Source: Solicoccozyma terricola
Lineage: Eukaryota; Basidiomycota; Tremellomycetes; Filobasidiales; Piskurozymaceae
Length of the DNA stretch: 64,000 nt
Reading direction: 5' to 3'
Assembly (NCBI GenBank): GCA_001600875.1
Contig: BCLD01000014.1
Coordinates: 660,123-724,122, forward strand
In this document: one piece after another, positions 36,501 through 47,707 of the stretch
Layout: the number at the start of each line of letters is the position of its first letter
Numbering within the stretch: the first letter of the stretch is position 1
The notes under the pieces: model-generated
The model's input: the letters and a program-made list of their open reading frames with translations, nothing else
Told to the model about the DNA's origin: nothing
Databases searched by the model: none
Position numbers and translations under genes: made by a program

Positions 36501-37689
36501 CTAGCGAGATGACAGCCGAGCGAACGGTGGAGGCCCAAGATCCAGACGTTAAACCGGCGTCAGAACATGTCCCAGGCGACCACGCACCTTCTCCCGGGGA
36601 TGATGGCACCGTCAAGCCTGTGACCACGAAACCACGCAAAGCCATGAAGGTACCAGACAGCGTCCATGTGCGAGTCAACACCGACAACTTGAAAGATTAC
36701 GTTGGGCCAGCCGTCTATCACAAGGATAGGCTGTACGTGAAAGCTCCGCCAGCGGGTGTGAGCACTGGATTAGGTTATCTGGGCAACGGCAGCGGTGCGG
36801 TCATGCCCGTGGAGGTGACCGTGAGTCTAAGCTGCACAACCTTTATCACCCGCGTTCTGACCCAGATCATTCACAGGCCATGCCTGGTAAGGGAAACCTG
36901 CAACTTACCGGAAAGCTTGGTGAGGTCATCCGAGAGTCCGCTCAGATCGCGCTGAGCTGGGTGAAGGCAAACGCGTACTCTCTGGGCATTACGAAGAATC
37001 CCAACGACATTACCTTGAATGATCGCGATGTCCATTTGCATGTGAGTCGCCATCCCGTTCTGGGTTTCGAAGTAGAAGCAGGAATTTGACATTGCGTGGC
37101 GCTTCTGTAGATGCCTGAAGGTGGTATTGGCAAAGAAGGCCCATCGGCCGGTACGGCAATTCTAAGCGCATTCGTTTCGCTATTCACGCAGACCAAAATT
37201 CACCCAGATATCGGTGAGACATGATGATTGGCCAGTTATCCATCTAGGGTGCTGATTGCAGCTAAACTGTCAGCTATGACCGGTGAGATCTCTCTGCTTG
37301 GTCAGGTGCTTCCAGTAGGAGGCTTGAAAGAGAAAATGTGCGTCGCTACGTCCGCCATTGTTTGCATTCGCGATCTGACGATTCTACTGCATCACAGTCT
37401 TGCCGCGCACCGCGCTGGCATCAAGAGTGAGTTCGCCTTTTCGCGTACGACAGGCCGGGCTGGCTGCTGATTCTCAAACATTCCTCGTACAGAACTCATC
37501 GTCCCCGCTGCCTGCAAATCTGACATTGACGAGAACGTGCCACCCAGCGTCAAAGAAGGAATTGAATTCGTATTTGTCGATGACGTCCGACAGGTTCTCC
37601 ATGAGGTTTTCGCGAACGAACCGTTGAAGAAGAGGTTGGATGCGGATTTACCGTTGCAAGATGGACTTCCTATTCGGTCGGGGCCATGA
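33506..37689 (+). CDS. PIM1: Mitochondrial Lon protease
   Basis: ATP-dependent serine protease of the mitochondrial matrix (family knowledge). Thirteen exons: 33506-34094, 34163-34837, 34897-35329, 35401-35733, 35796-35963, 36025-36071, 36134-36372, 36431-36820, 36877-37041, 37111-37213, 37262-37337, 37398-37426 and 37493-37689; 3444 nt, 1147 aa. Arg-rich presequence ([17 protein letters not shown]), then a poly-Ser linker. The Lon N-domain begins [16 protein letters not shown]. Walker A is GPPGVGKTS near residue 633, and Walker B is [13 protein letters not shown]. An acidic insertion (about 40 residues) precedes the protease domain. The catalytic dyad is Ser in [13 protein letters not shown] (about 1025) and Lys in VGGLKEKILAAHRAG (about 1072). 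The gene is complete; exon 12 is 29 nt. Confidence 0.96.
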
Positions 37690-38098
37690 TAAAGATGGCA
37701 TAATGCATGAGGGGTGAAGATTGTGATTAGCATCGCCCGGGCGAGAGAACGGTCTCGCTCGTTGGCCTCATAGTGTAGCAATGAATCGTAGAATAAAGCG
37801 GTCAAGGGGGACGTTTGTAACGAGGTACTTCATTTGATAATGAAACAGCATCACTCTGCAGCATTCAGCCAACGAGATACACTGGCCTTGTCTTTACTAT
37901 CCGTTTTGGCATTGTCTATGACTGCAACTGGCCTCCACGTTACACTTTGGAAGAACGGATCCGCCATTCACCGCCGTCCCATCCACCTCTCAGATAACCA
38001 GGAAAATGTACTAGAGTGGCAAGAGAGACCACAGTGGGTTCCGAATTACAATTCTTGAAGGGATGATGAAAAATTAAAAGCAGAAGACTTGCCACAAT
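37690..38098. other. Convergent 3' region after PIM1
   Basis: 409 nt with no gene-like frame apart from a 74-aa plus-strand frame (37834-38058) of poor composition. It holds the PIM1 3' UTR. Confidence 0.45.
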
Positions 38099-38543
38099 CT
38101 ACATGCTTAAGGTGGAATGCAGGGGCAGGCCCGGTGGGGGCATAGTCAATAGAATGAAAGCCGTAACGACCTGAAGAAGATGCAGAGAGTGGTTCAATGA
38201 CGGGTGACTCAATGTGACGTCGGAAAGAGCAGTCACCATATACGCGAGCATTGCAGGAAGGTGTTGTATCACCAACCTCATCAGCAACGTGTTCTCGAGA
38301 TGGATCACACTCTGTATAGTCGATGTATCATGAATATTCGGATATCTGGTGCCACTTCTTATCACGTACCGACAGCCTCAGTTGTTCATCAATAAGGAAA
38401 ACGATATCTTTCCTCCTCGCATCCCTCTTCCGCTCTTCCACCCAGCCCTCAAGGAATACCGTTCGTGAACCTCGTTGAAGAGCGAGAAAAAATTGGTCCT
38501 CTTGGTAGAGATGACGACCGGTCCTTCTAGGATAGACAGTCAT
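38099..38543 (-). CDS. Possible small two-exon membrane protein, unknown
   Basis: Unrecognised. Exon 38370-38543 (58 codons) and exon 38099-38311 join in phase 0 across a 58-nt intron with good GTACGT donor and ACAG acceptor, giving 128 aa. The first part is charged (LEGWVEERKRDARRKDIVFL). The second has two hydrophobic stretches (QHLPAMLAYMVTALSDVT and LLQVVTAFILLTMPPPGLPL), possibly membrane segments. The splice signals and coding-like composition are the only support; it lies tail to tail with PIM1. Confidence 0.4.
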
Positions 38544-39002
38544 GTTTGAGAAGAGAGAGAGAGGTGACGTCTGTTTGATGTGGGACCTGAGTGGCGAAAA
38601 TGTCCTATTTTATTCAATGCAGGCTTGGACTACTCAAAGCTTGCGATGTCAGGGCCGGGCCATCTTTCTTGTATCAGAGGATATCAAACTCGTACGCAGA
38701 CACCTGATTCTCCCATCTACTGGTCCCTCATCCCCTTCAACGACAAAGGACGCTTTATGGTTTGGGTAAGGGGAGTTACCCCCGTTCTCTGGTTGCGACT
38801 AAATGGGAAAAAGTTGGTAATTCATGAGCGGAGTAAGAAGGCCAAATTCAGATTCCTAGTTCTCGACACGGCACCATAGGTTCCCGGAAAGTATAGGCCA
38901 TGATTAACATTTACGTAAGTGGATTCGTTTAAACCCGCTCCGAAGAGAGAGGGACCAGGGGGGGGGGGGGGATAGAAGGCTAACAACTGATTCTATCTAT
39001 AT
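38544..39002. other. Intergenic region with a G14 tract
   Basis: 459 nt before the AIM34-like stop. A run of 14 G lies at 38958-38971. A 99-aa plus-strand frame (38580-38879) has no recognisable motif, and I do not call it. Confidence 0.4.
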
Positions 39003-40587
39003 TCATTTCTTCTCCTTTTCCTCCTTCAACTTCTTCTTCTCCTCTTTCCTCTTCCTCGCTTCCTCTTTCTCTTTCTCACTCTTCCCAGGTCCTCCAATCG
39101 CTAATCCAACGCCTACAATTCCAGCCAACACCCAAGCTCCCCATTTCTCCTCGTCGTTTAAACGTCTTTCGATCGGTTCGAAACGAGTTTCCTTTTCTCC
39201 AACTTGTGGCATCTTGATTACCTCGGAGATGTTAATACCAGTAATGTTTTGAACACTTGGGAATGAAACATTGTTGACTACATCCATGAATGATGGGAGT
39301 TTCTCACTTGGTTTTTTGAGAGCGGCTTTGACGTCGTCTGCGTTTGGAGCTGATGAATCGTGATCGTGGGTTTCGAATAGGGAATGAGAAGGACCTGCGT
39401 CGATGTGGGTTGATGTTGATGAGATGGTCATAACTTTGGGATTGGTAGAGTCTGAGGTTGGGAGATTGAGAGGTGGGGACATGGAGTCTTCGGCGCGGGA
39501 TGAAAAGTTGTCAGGAGTGAAAGGCTGGAGAGAACCGAAACGCGAAGCGGAAGCGGAGCGTGGAGGGGGAGAATTGGTGATGATAGAGAAGGAAAATGGA
39601 AGAGATGGAGGGAAATGACGAACAAACGAAAAGAACAGACATATCAACATCCAAACCCCAACCCACCCAAAAACCAACCCCCCCCCCAACACGTAAAAAA
39701 CTCACCGGAATCGCCAACGGTTCACCTTTCGGTTCATAAGTAGGTAATTTCACACTCGCAACCTTGCCACCCTTCGTATCTGTTTTCCCAGCAGCACTTT
39801 TCGGAAGACCAGGAGCGACGCTTATATCAGGTTCAGCTAGTTTTTCCACATCTTCAGCGGATAAACCTGGGATTGATTTGTTATCGGATAGTTTATGATC
39901 TGATGGAACGAGTGTGGAGTCTGATGGTGGACGGATTGGGATTGGTGGTGTGGTTGTTGGGAGAGAAGATGGGTCGGTTGATGATGTTGTTGTTGAGATT
40001 GTGACTTTGCCTTTGGATGGGGATGAAGTGATGATTGATGAAGAGATTCGTCGATTGTGAGATCGGGTAGAAGGTGGAGTTGGTGATGATTCGTATGATT
40101 CAAGACGTTGAATGAGAGTTGATTTGTTACCGGTGCTGGTTGGGGGGGGGGGGTCGGGGATCGGAGGAAGGCAACAAACCATCAATGGAACCATCCAAGT
40201 GATGTTATGAATGAATAAACCAACTCACGTCGTTAAACCTCTCTGAGATAAAGCCTCTCTTAAACCCTTTACAGTTTCTAAACCCCATTTCCCTCTCCCA
40301 ACCTTATGATTCTCTGAACTCAACAAAACAGCAGAAGCCAACCCTCTTTGAGTGCTCGTCTTCGTCTTTGGTGTCGTCATCGTTATCGTCATCGTCGTAC
40401 CATTCAATTTCCCACCTGCCGACTTCGAAGAAGGCGAGGTGATGGTTTTAGTAGTCGATGTGGAGTTGTTGGAGGAGGAGGATGTGGAGATGGAAGAGGA
40501 GAGTCGGATGGGGAGTGGTGGGTGGGAGGTTGTATGGGAGATGGATTGGGCACGAAGGATACCCGAGGAGAGACGGTGACGGAGCAT
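39003..40587 (-). CDS. Aim34-like mitochondrial SAP-domain protein
   Basis: Probable mitochondrial membrane protein; the SAP motif usually binds DNA or RNA, but the role of this family is unknown. Three exons: 40229-40587, 39706-40135 and 39003-39524; 1311 nt, 436 aa. It starts with a basic presequence (MLRHRLSSGILRAQSISHTT). The SAP motif is split by intron 1: GLETVKGLREALSQRGLTTT, then GNKSTLIQRLESYE. A Ser/Thr/Pro-rich linker follows. Near the end, EEKWGAWVLAGIVGVGLAIG is a single membrane segment, and the protein ends in a strongly charged Lys/Glu helix. The combination of presequence, SAP and one C-terminal TM is that of yeast Aim34. Both introns carry G/C homopolymers; intron 2 is 181 nt. 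Confidence 0.78.
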
Positions 40588-41256
40588 GGTGATTGATGGT
40601 GTGTTGTGTGGAGGGTGCTGTGGAGTGGATGTTGTGGATGATGTGTAGTGCGATGAGATGGTGTTATGGTCTGTGTTGATATATGTGCGTCATTTGGGGG
40701 AAAGAGGGGGATGAGGGGGGGAGGGGGGAGGGGGAGGGAGGGTCACGTGAAAGTACAGTAGTGCACCTTGGATATCAACAACAGGGGATGGCGGGTGGGG
40801 GGTTGGGGGGATGGTAACGCATGGTTGGCTGGTTAGATACCATCATTCCACCCCGTCGTACACTGCAATGTCCGCCGTTGCATATCCACCCCCGCCCCTT
40901 CCATCTGTTCAACGTCTGATCAACCTCAGCAGGATCAGAGGTCCAATATGACCTTCCCTCTCTATCAATGACTTCTCCGTCGGCCAATTTACATACCGGA
41001 TACCTGTTTGATGAATGGTGTAACTGACGGGATGGTTGATGTCCCGCCAACGTATCATGTTTGTGATAGAGCAGTATATTTCTGTCCTCTGTCCGTTGTC
41101 CATGTCCCTCAACTTTCCCACTACCGGGTTAGTCACCATTTGCCACGATTCGTCGCCACCATGATACAAGGTACAACTGGTCTGCCCAAATTCAATTCAG
41201 GTTGAGCAATGCAGGGAATAACAACTGGCGGATTGGTCTGACAAGGAAATACATAC
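40588..41256. other. AIM34-like promoter side and ambiguous coding fragments
   Basis: Contains the promoter of the AIM34-like gene and a G-rich stretch near 40695-40740. A minus-strand frame at 40775-41020 (CKLADGEVIDREGRSYWTSD, then NRWKGRGWICNGGHC) looks coding but I could not connect it by splice sites to a start codon. It may be an exon of the small gene described next, or a remnant. Confidence 0.35.
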
Positions 41257-41341
41257 GCTTCTCAATCTCTCGACTTTCAAGCCTTGGAATCGTAAGAAAG
41301 GGCTGTGTATCAGCTCTAGTAGGGACTTTGGGACCCGGCAT
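41137..41341 (-). CDS. Possible small gene, unknown
   Basis: Tentative. Exon 41257-41341 (starting MPGPKVPTRADTQPFLTIPR) ends at a good GTATGT donor; an acceptor at 41182 joins it in phase to a segment reading HQLYLVSWWRRIVAN, which meets a stop two codons later or splices on into the downstream frames. A product of about 45 aa results if it stops there. The composition of both segments is gene-like, but the 3' end is unresolved. Divergent from CDC14. Confidence 0.3.
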
Positions 41342-41643
41342 CTGGAGCAAGCGGTCATCCCCTCCGTCCCCCGATGTGCATCGCCGATTCAAAGTCTGGC
41401 AGTATGACAGCGAACAACAGACGGTGGGGAGGATGAGCTGTTAACTGGAAGAGATGTAGGAGGGTACAACGGTGGAAGAGGATGTTGATGTGACATGTAC
41501 ACCCATTTTTCTATTTTGACACGTGACTGGCTCATCCAAACATGGTTCAAGCTCATTCTATTCACAAACAACACCACACATATCCTTTCCACGTCCTTCC
41601 TTCCCCCGGTCCTTCCTTCGATTTCCACATACAACACAACTAA

Positions 41644-44600
41644 ATGCATCGTAAATCTCAATCCCATTCGGCTTTACACACAATCACCTCGTCTGCAACT
41701 ACACCTTTTACCGATTCATCACTTACCACCACCACCGCCGCCGCACGTCAATCGAGATATGGGAACGGGAGGGAAGATGCTGGGATGTCAACGTTGCCTG
41801 GATTGACGGAGAGTGTTGAGATTGATTTGTACGCTGGTTCGAGGACGACGGAGAGGGCAAGGGAGAGGTCTGGATCTCGTACTGGGTCTCGGTCTCGTGC
41901 TCTGGATATGAGGGAAGAGGGAGGGATTAGGAGATCGAATACGGGGGTGGATCAACTTTCACGGATAGCTGTTATGAATACCTCGATGGAATCAGGGAAT
42001 TCAAAGGTTGTCTCATCAGTTGTCAATTCGTCCTCGATGTCGTCGGCGGCATCATCATCATCATCATCTTCATCATCTTCAAGTAGGAGTGGGTTAAAAC
42101 GATCATCAACGACTACTAGTATTTCAGATTTAACATCAAGAGGTATACCATCCTATACACCCAATGGAAAGGAAAAGCAAGGAATGGTGGATAAGGTACG
42201 GAGAAAGGGAGTTGAAGAATCGTTTGATTCGACTTTAAGAATCCGTGATCAAGTAACCATACCCACGTCTTCAACCGGCACAACAATCGAATTAGATTCT
42301 CAATCATCGTCATCCATTCCTCAACAAACACCTATCAAATCATCTCATTCTAGATCTCATTCCATGTCAACAACAACCTCGATATCCGATATTGAACGTG
42401 AAGAAACACCAAGAGTGAGAAGAAATGGAATAGATCGGTCTTTGGTGATTGAGAATGAAGACGATTCAAAGAGAAGACGGAGAAGAGGGGATGGGATTCG
42501 GGTATCGGTTTTGGAAAGTCCAAGGAGAAGAAGGGAAGTGAAAGAAGAGGATTTAGAAAGTCGGTTGAGAAAGGTAAGTTGGGGGTTCGGGGTTGATTGT
42601 CGGGTTCTTCCTGGATTTTGTACAGGGACTGATGAAGCGGTCGTATTGGTTCTGTTTCGTTTGGGGCGCGACGCGGCGCTGGAAAATAGGTTGTATCATT
42701 ACGCACGTCTCATGGAAGTCGGATGAAGACGTTGGCGAATTTGGAAAGAGAGTTGGGTTCGATCGCACCAAAAAGGAGAGAGGATGTGGTCGGTGACAAA
42801 TTGATAAAGTTTTTGAAATCAAATGGTGATTATCATGTCTTTGCCTTTTAGCTTTGAAGTATGATCTTTTATTTACTGACGATTGGTTTACATCTTCCTT
42901 TCTGATTAGTCCACATTCCCCTCCTTCATCTATTCAATCGAAATGTTGCTGTCATATTCACACTCTCTCAACCTGCTTCCCGGGAGATAACCCAAGCGTT
43001 GTTGGATGAGTTGGGGGTGGTGTTGAATCTATTACAAGGCTTGTGTATGTTGGATCGTCGGACGAACGGGTGTGCATCGGCAGCGGGAGAGGAGTATGTG
43101 ATTGAGGTGAGTGGATCGTAGTTCCAGCAACATGGGTGGATGCGCACGGTTAGTTGACAAGGTTTTATGTGAAATAAAACAGGCAATGCTCGATCTCCTA
43201 TATCATCTTTCAGCATCGTCTACGCTCGATTATTCGACTGGCACGACTGGGGGAAATCACGTACAACCCAACGTAATACAAATCCAACTCATCGACTTGC
43301 TCTATCCTATTCTCCTCGCTTCGTCGATTCACATCACGAGGTTTTCCACGGCGGATGGATTGAGCACTATACGATCTCTAGTCGTTGGTGATGGTGTCAC
43401 TGCCTCCCAACTCAACGGAACGGAAGGAGGAGACGCGAGAAGGGAAGTGAAGATGAAATGCGTCGAGTTTTTGATCTTTTGGGATATGCTGATGAAGGAA
43501 GAGGAGGGAAGGGTTGAGAAGGACGAGGAGTTGACAGAGAGGTCGGCCGGTTTATACAGTGGGAGAACATCGAGTAGATCGGACAAGTTGAAGGAGAGTC
43601 CGATCCTGGCTTCTCCTATCAAGCAGACGAGGCGTTCTCCGATTGGACGATCAGCACCGATCGAGGACACTACACGTTCGACGGTCTCGACTTCAACTGA
43701 CTCGATATCAGCTGCTTCTACTCTCGCCGTCACTCCGAATACGGCACAACGGCACGCTCCTGGCCAAGTTGATCGCGTTTCTAGTGGCGGCTCGACTTCG
43801 TCTTCGAGCTTTGATACGCGTCGGTCGTCAATCACCAGTTCCTCATCGACCATTCTTCGAACTCCTCGGGGAGCGGACCTCATTCGATCTTCACCATCGA
43901 GTGATGAACTCGTCCGTCGTTCTAGTGACGCACAGCCGAGAACACCGAGGAAGGAGAGACATTCCATGGCGCCGAGTGGAATGACTAGCTCCGCCACTTT
44001 AGGGTTTCTCACTCCGCAGATCAATCGCGTGTCTAGGTCGTACGGTCTTCCAGGAGATGGAAGGAATGCGTTCGCGGATGATCAAGCGCTGATGGGACGA
44101 CCAGCACCGGTGGTCACACCCTCGAGAAGTCGGGATAGACTATGGGGAGATTCAAGGAAAGTTTCATCTATCAAGCTTGGCGCTGTCATCGAGGAGCACG
44201 CGAATGGTACTGGCGATACACCACGGAGGACATCTCATAGTCCTGATACAACGTTCGGTACAGATGTGGACGAGTCAATGCACTCGACGTGGAAGGAGGA
44301 TCAGACGCCACGACGACGAACACCGGTGGATGCGCGTCCCTCGACGGAAACTGAATCAACATCGTCGCGCGTGGACGGTGTTGCTCATCAGAGAGGTAAA
44401 TCTTTTGGAGCTCTGGCTATGGCCAGTGGGATAGGACTGGGATTGCCTGGAGGAGCGGTGGGAAGCGCGGTGGGCGCAGTGAGCGCGGGGGCAGCGGGGG
44501 CAGGAGGACTGACAAGATCGGAGACTGCACGACGACGGGTCTCGCCTTTGTCAACGAGTGGCGACGATGTGCGGTCTGTGGGTGGGACGAGGGTGAAGAA

Positions 44601-44664
44601 GACGAGTGGAGGAGGAATGAGGAAGTCTGCGACGAGTATGGGACTGAGTGGACTGGGTCGATAG
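41644..44664 (+). CDS. Septation-initiation-network protein Cdc14 (not the phosphatase)
   Basis: Fungal SIN component that partners the Sid1 kinase in cytokinesis (family knowledge); unrelated to the Cdc14 phosphatase despite the name. Four exons: 41644-42573, 42690-42825, 42910-43106 and 43183-44664; 2745 nt, 914 aa. Residues 1-310 are Ser/Arg-rich. The conserved armadillo-like core spans exons 2-4: HGSRMKTLANLERELGSIAP, DVVGDKLIKFLKSN, then LLDELGVVLNLLQGLCMLDR and EVKMKCVEFLIFWDML. The long C-terminal part is Ser/Arg-rich with a Gly/Ala run (GLGLPGGAVGSAVGAVSAGA). The S. pombe protein is far shorter, so both tails are additions. Reading through intron 1 without splicing gives a stop at 42726. 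Confidence 0.8.
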
Positions 44665-45157
44665 GGGGTTAGTTGATATATGATATGGAATGATATGCTG
44701 TTACCCCCCCNCCCCCCCCCTCTCCCGCCCCTCCCCCGAACCTCCCCGGGCTACCATGCCCGAGATCTAAAACCTCGAAATATGTTGCGAAAAAAAAAAA
44801 CGGGTCCAAGTCCGAAAAAGTTGGGAAGCGCTCGAAGTTGGACGTCGTCGCTCGTTGAATCCCATCCACACCAATCTCCACCTTCCAGCACACTCAGCCA
44901 GCTGTACGCCATCCTCGCAGGACCCTCGGTTGACCGGTAGGCAGGATCTCCGCAAAAAACGTGAAACAATACCGGCGTCCCTTTCTTCAAACACAAACTC
45001 ACTCTCCGACTCCGACCGTCTGCTTGCGCGAGACATCATCCAAGGGATAAGCAAATTTCGGGTACCATCTCATAGGACATTTTTCGATAACTGCTGCACA
45101 ATCCGAGGCTCTAGTTCGATAGCAGAGCTCAGTCAATACTCACCTCAAGCATCCATC
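44665..45157. other. Intergenic region with a C-tract and an ambiguous base
   Basis: 493 nt between CDC14 and the CCCH gene, both plus strand. The run C7-N-C9 at 44704-44720 includes the only N of the window (44711). The region downstream should hold the promoter and leader of the CCCH gene. Confidence 0.6.
44711..44711. other. Ambiguous base N inside a C homopolymer
   Basis: The only non-ACGT character seen. It lies within a 17-nt C run and most likely marks a homopolymer the assembly could not resolve, so the true length there is uncertain. Confidence 0.95.
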
Positions 45158-47707
45158 ATGGCTACAACTCGACCTGAATCCCCAGCTCAAGAGCAACAAC
45201 CGGCAACCGTCATTGAGACTGCTTCCACCGATGATTCCACCACTCCGAGGGAGCAGCAGCAGGTGGAATCAGCACCAAAAGAAACAGCCGGCCAGGAGAG
45301 TCAGTTGCATGCGTTCTGTGCAGAGGGTGATGTCATGGGCGTGCGAGGGATCTTGAGCTCCAGCTTGGAGTATTTGGAGAGCATCGGTGTGTGTCGATGG
45401 TCGATGTCGCTAGCGCAAGCGCATGCTATTCACAAACCCCCCAGTCAACTGACCAACCGCAACCGCATCTCTTGAACGCACACAGACCCAAAGACTGGCC
45501 TGACTCCCATGCTTGCCGCCATCTACGCTTCCCAGACTGAAGTAGTCCGCGAACTCTTGTCCGCAGGCGCATACCCTCCGCCTCCAACCGTCACCCAGGA
45601 CCAGAGCATCCTTGCTTTGATCTACCCACCATCTGCGTCTGCCGGTGGTGCTCCTCCATATGGTATGCCGCAGATGACATTCCCGCCGACGGGTCAGGGA
45701 GAGCAACAAATGGGGTACTACGGTCCTGCATTCGTTCCAGGAGGAGTACCAATGATGGGTCAACAGGAAGGACAGTATGGCCTTCCACCCCAGATGTTCG
45801 TCCCGCCCGTCGGAGGTGTGGGTAGGATGAGAAGGGAGGGTAAGGAGGGCGGTGTATTGCCTCCACCAGAGCAGGCCAAGCAGATCCTTTGCAGGAATTT
45901 CCCCACCTGTCGGTGAGTTTCGTTGGTTGACCGCGATGAAGAGCGCCCCGGGAAACTTCTTTGCTGACGAAGGCGACCTGACTGTGCAGTTACGGCGCCG
46001 GTTGCCACTTCTTCCACCCGACCAACGCTCCATTCTACGCTCCACCAGGACAACATGGCCAACCGTTCATGCAATACGACCCTCGATTCACCGCTCCTCA
46101 AGGCCCGCGACACGACGGATTCTATGGCATGCAGGGCGCACCACCACCCTTCGTTCCACAGCAGCAGGTCCAAGCCGAGACTGCAACCGGTAACACATTC
46201 ATCAGCGCCGCAGCACCGTCCTTCGTCCCACCGCCACCTCAGGCTCAGGCGCCCCAGTCAAACGAAGCAACACAGCATATCCCATCAGTCACCTCTCCAC
46301 CGTTCGTGCCAGGAGCTGCAGCAGAGCTGAAGGACGCACAGAATGTTACACCTGCTAGCGACTCGTCCGCCAAGCCAACTGACATTCAGGCAAGCGCCAC
46401 TCACCTGTCCGCTCCAGCCGCTCCATTTGCTCCACGAACTGGCCCACCCCAACCATTCTTCAACGGCGCCGCCGCCAACGGGTTTGACCGCAAGCCGCAA
46501 CACATGAAGAAAGTGTCGATGAATGGCAGTCGCGCAGGACCAAGTGCCAGGCAGATGTTGTTAGGGACATGGAACCAGGGTCAACCACCTGCGTGCGTCT
46601 TTTTCCTCGCCAACAAATGTAGGAACGGTGACATGTGCAAGTTCCCTCACATGCTCCCCGATGGCACCGATTGTCGCCACCCAGACGTTATCAATGGCAC
46701 AATCCCATCCGCCCCCATCTCCGCCGGTAATCCTCGTGGACCCAAGCCTCGCACCGGTATGGCGAATGGCGGTTTCTACGGCGCCGCCAACCCCCAGCAA
46801 GTCCACGCCATGCAGCGGATGCAAGCCATGCAGGCTGCAAAGGCGAACATTGCTCTACCTCTGACCAACGGTTCCAAGCAGCCCGAGGAGAAGAACGACG
46901 TTGCGTCGGGAAGCACATCGCTTGAATCGTCCACTGCGGACGTTTCATCGCCAGACCTCGCCGCTAGTGCCACCGAGCAGTCGTCTGCTCCAGTCCGAGC
47001 TACTTCCCGCCCTGGAACTACCCGAAGCGTCCCGAACACCCGGGCCCATTCGCCGTCGCCGACTCACTCCAATGCATCCTACGGAGGAGGAGCCCGCGCG
47101 GGTCGATTCAGTGGACGAGGAGCTGCCTCCCAAACTGCAAACGGCACCGCGTCTCGGTCGGCGTCCATCCCAGCCGCCGTCGCCAAGCAGTCAAAACAGC
47201 GAGTGCCAGGCGCCGAGGAATTCCCAGCGTTATCTGGTTCAGTTGGCTCCCTCTCCGGAGACTCTACCAAGCCGCCGGCTGTGAACAGCAACATCAAGAC
47301 TGCAGCACAGATTCTTTCTGAGCCAGCGGCGCCGCGTCCTACTCCGCAGCCCGCTAAGCCAGTCGTATCGGCTGCTGTGTCCAAGCCGGAGTCCGAGGTG
47401 CTACTAGTCAGGACGTTGTCCGGCAGTTCATCTGTTCGAGTGAGTTATATGTGATCATCTCCCCGCTTTTGCCACACGAACTAACGGCGGATATCAATCA
47501 CTACAGGGCGTCTCCACCCAATCAGACGGTGATGCGGTGGTAATCTCCCAACTGCCCGTTGACTCTGCCCCAAGCAAGCCCTTGACCCGACCAGAGGGCG
47601 TCAAATCCGGCATCTCTTTCGCCTCCATCGCTTCCAGTGCTCGTGACACCGTCTCCGCCGCCATCGATGCCGCCACCACCCCGTCGATGGTCTCTCTCCA
47701 GGCTTAA
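45158..47707 (+). CDS. Ankyrin-repeat / tandem CCCH zinc-finger protein
   Basis: Probable RNA-binding regulator. Four exons: 45158-45386, 45486-45912, 45990-47439 and 47507-47707; 2307 nt, 768 aa. After a Gln/Glu-rich start, ankyrin-like segments (ESQLHAFCAEGDVMGVRGIL, then TGLTPMLAAIYASQTEVVRE) occupy roughly residues 45-115. A Pro/Gly/Met-rich stretch follows. Two CCCH fingers: CRNFPTCRYGAGCHFFHP around residue 220 (C-x5-C-x5-C-x3-H) and CVFFLANKCRNGDMCKFPH around residue 415 (C-x8-C-x5-C-x3-H). The second half is Ala/Ser/Pro-rich, with a Gly/Arg patch (YGGGARAGRFSGRG) suited to RNA contact. A short peptide VPGAEEFPALSGS resembles the NUFIP/La-type 'EEFPAL' motif. The intron between exons 2 and 3 splits the first finger. 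Confidence 0.85.

Noticed and set aside
38580..38879. 99-aa plus-strand open frame
   Set aside because: No motif, no splice partners and no close homologue recognised. Likely chance.
42574..42726. Read-through of CDC14 intron 1 giving a 360-aa protein
   Set aside because: The donor GTAAGT at 42574 is strong, and splicing to 42690 restores the conserved core continuing across the later exons.
41644..44664. Cdc14 dual-specificity phosphatase
   Set aside because: There is no HCxxGxxR phosphatase loop; the armadillo-like core fits the unrelated septation-network Cdc14.
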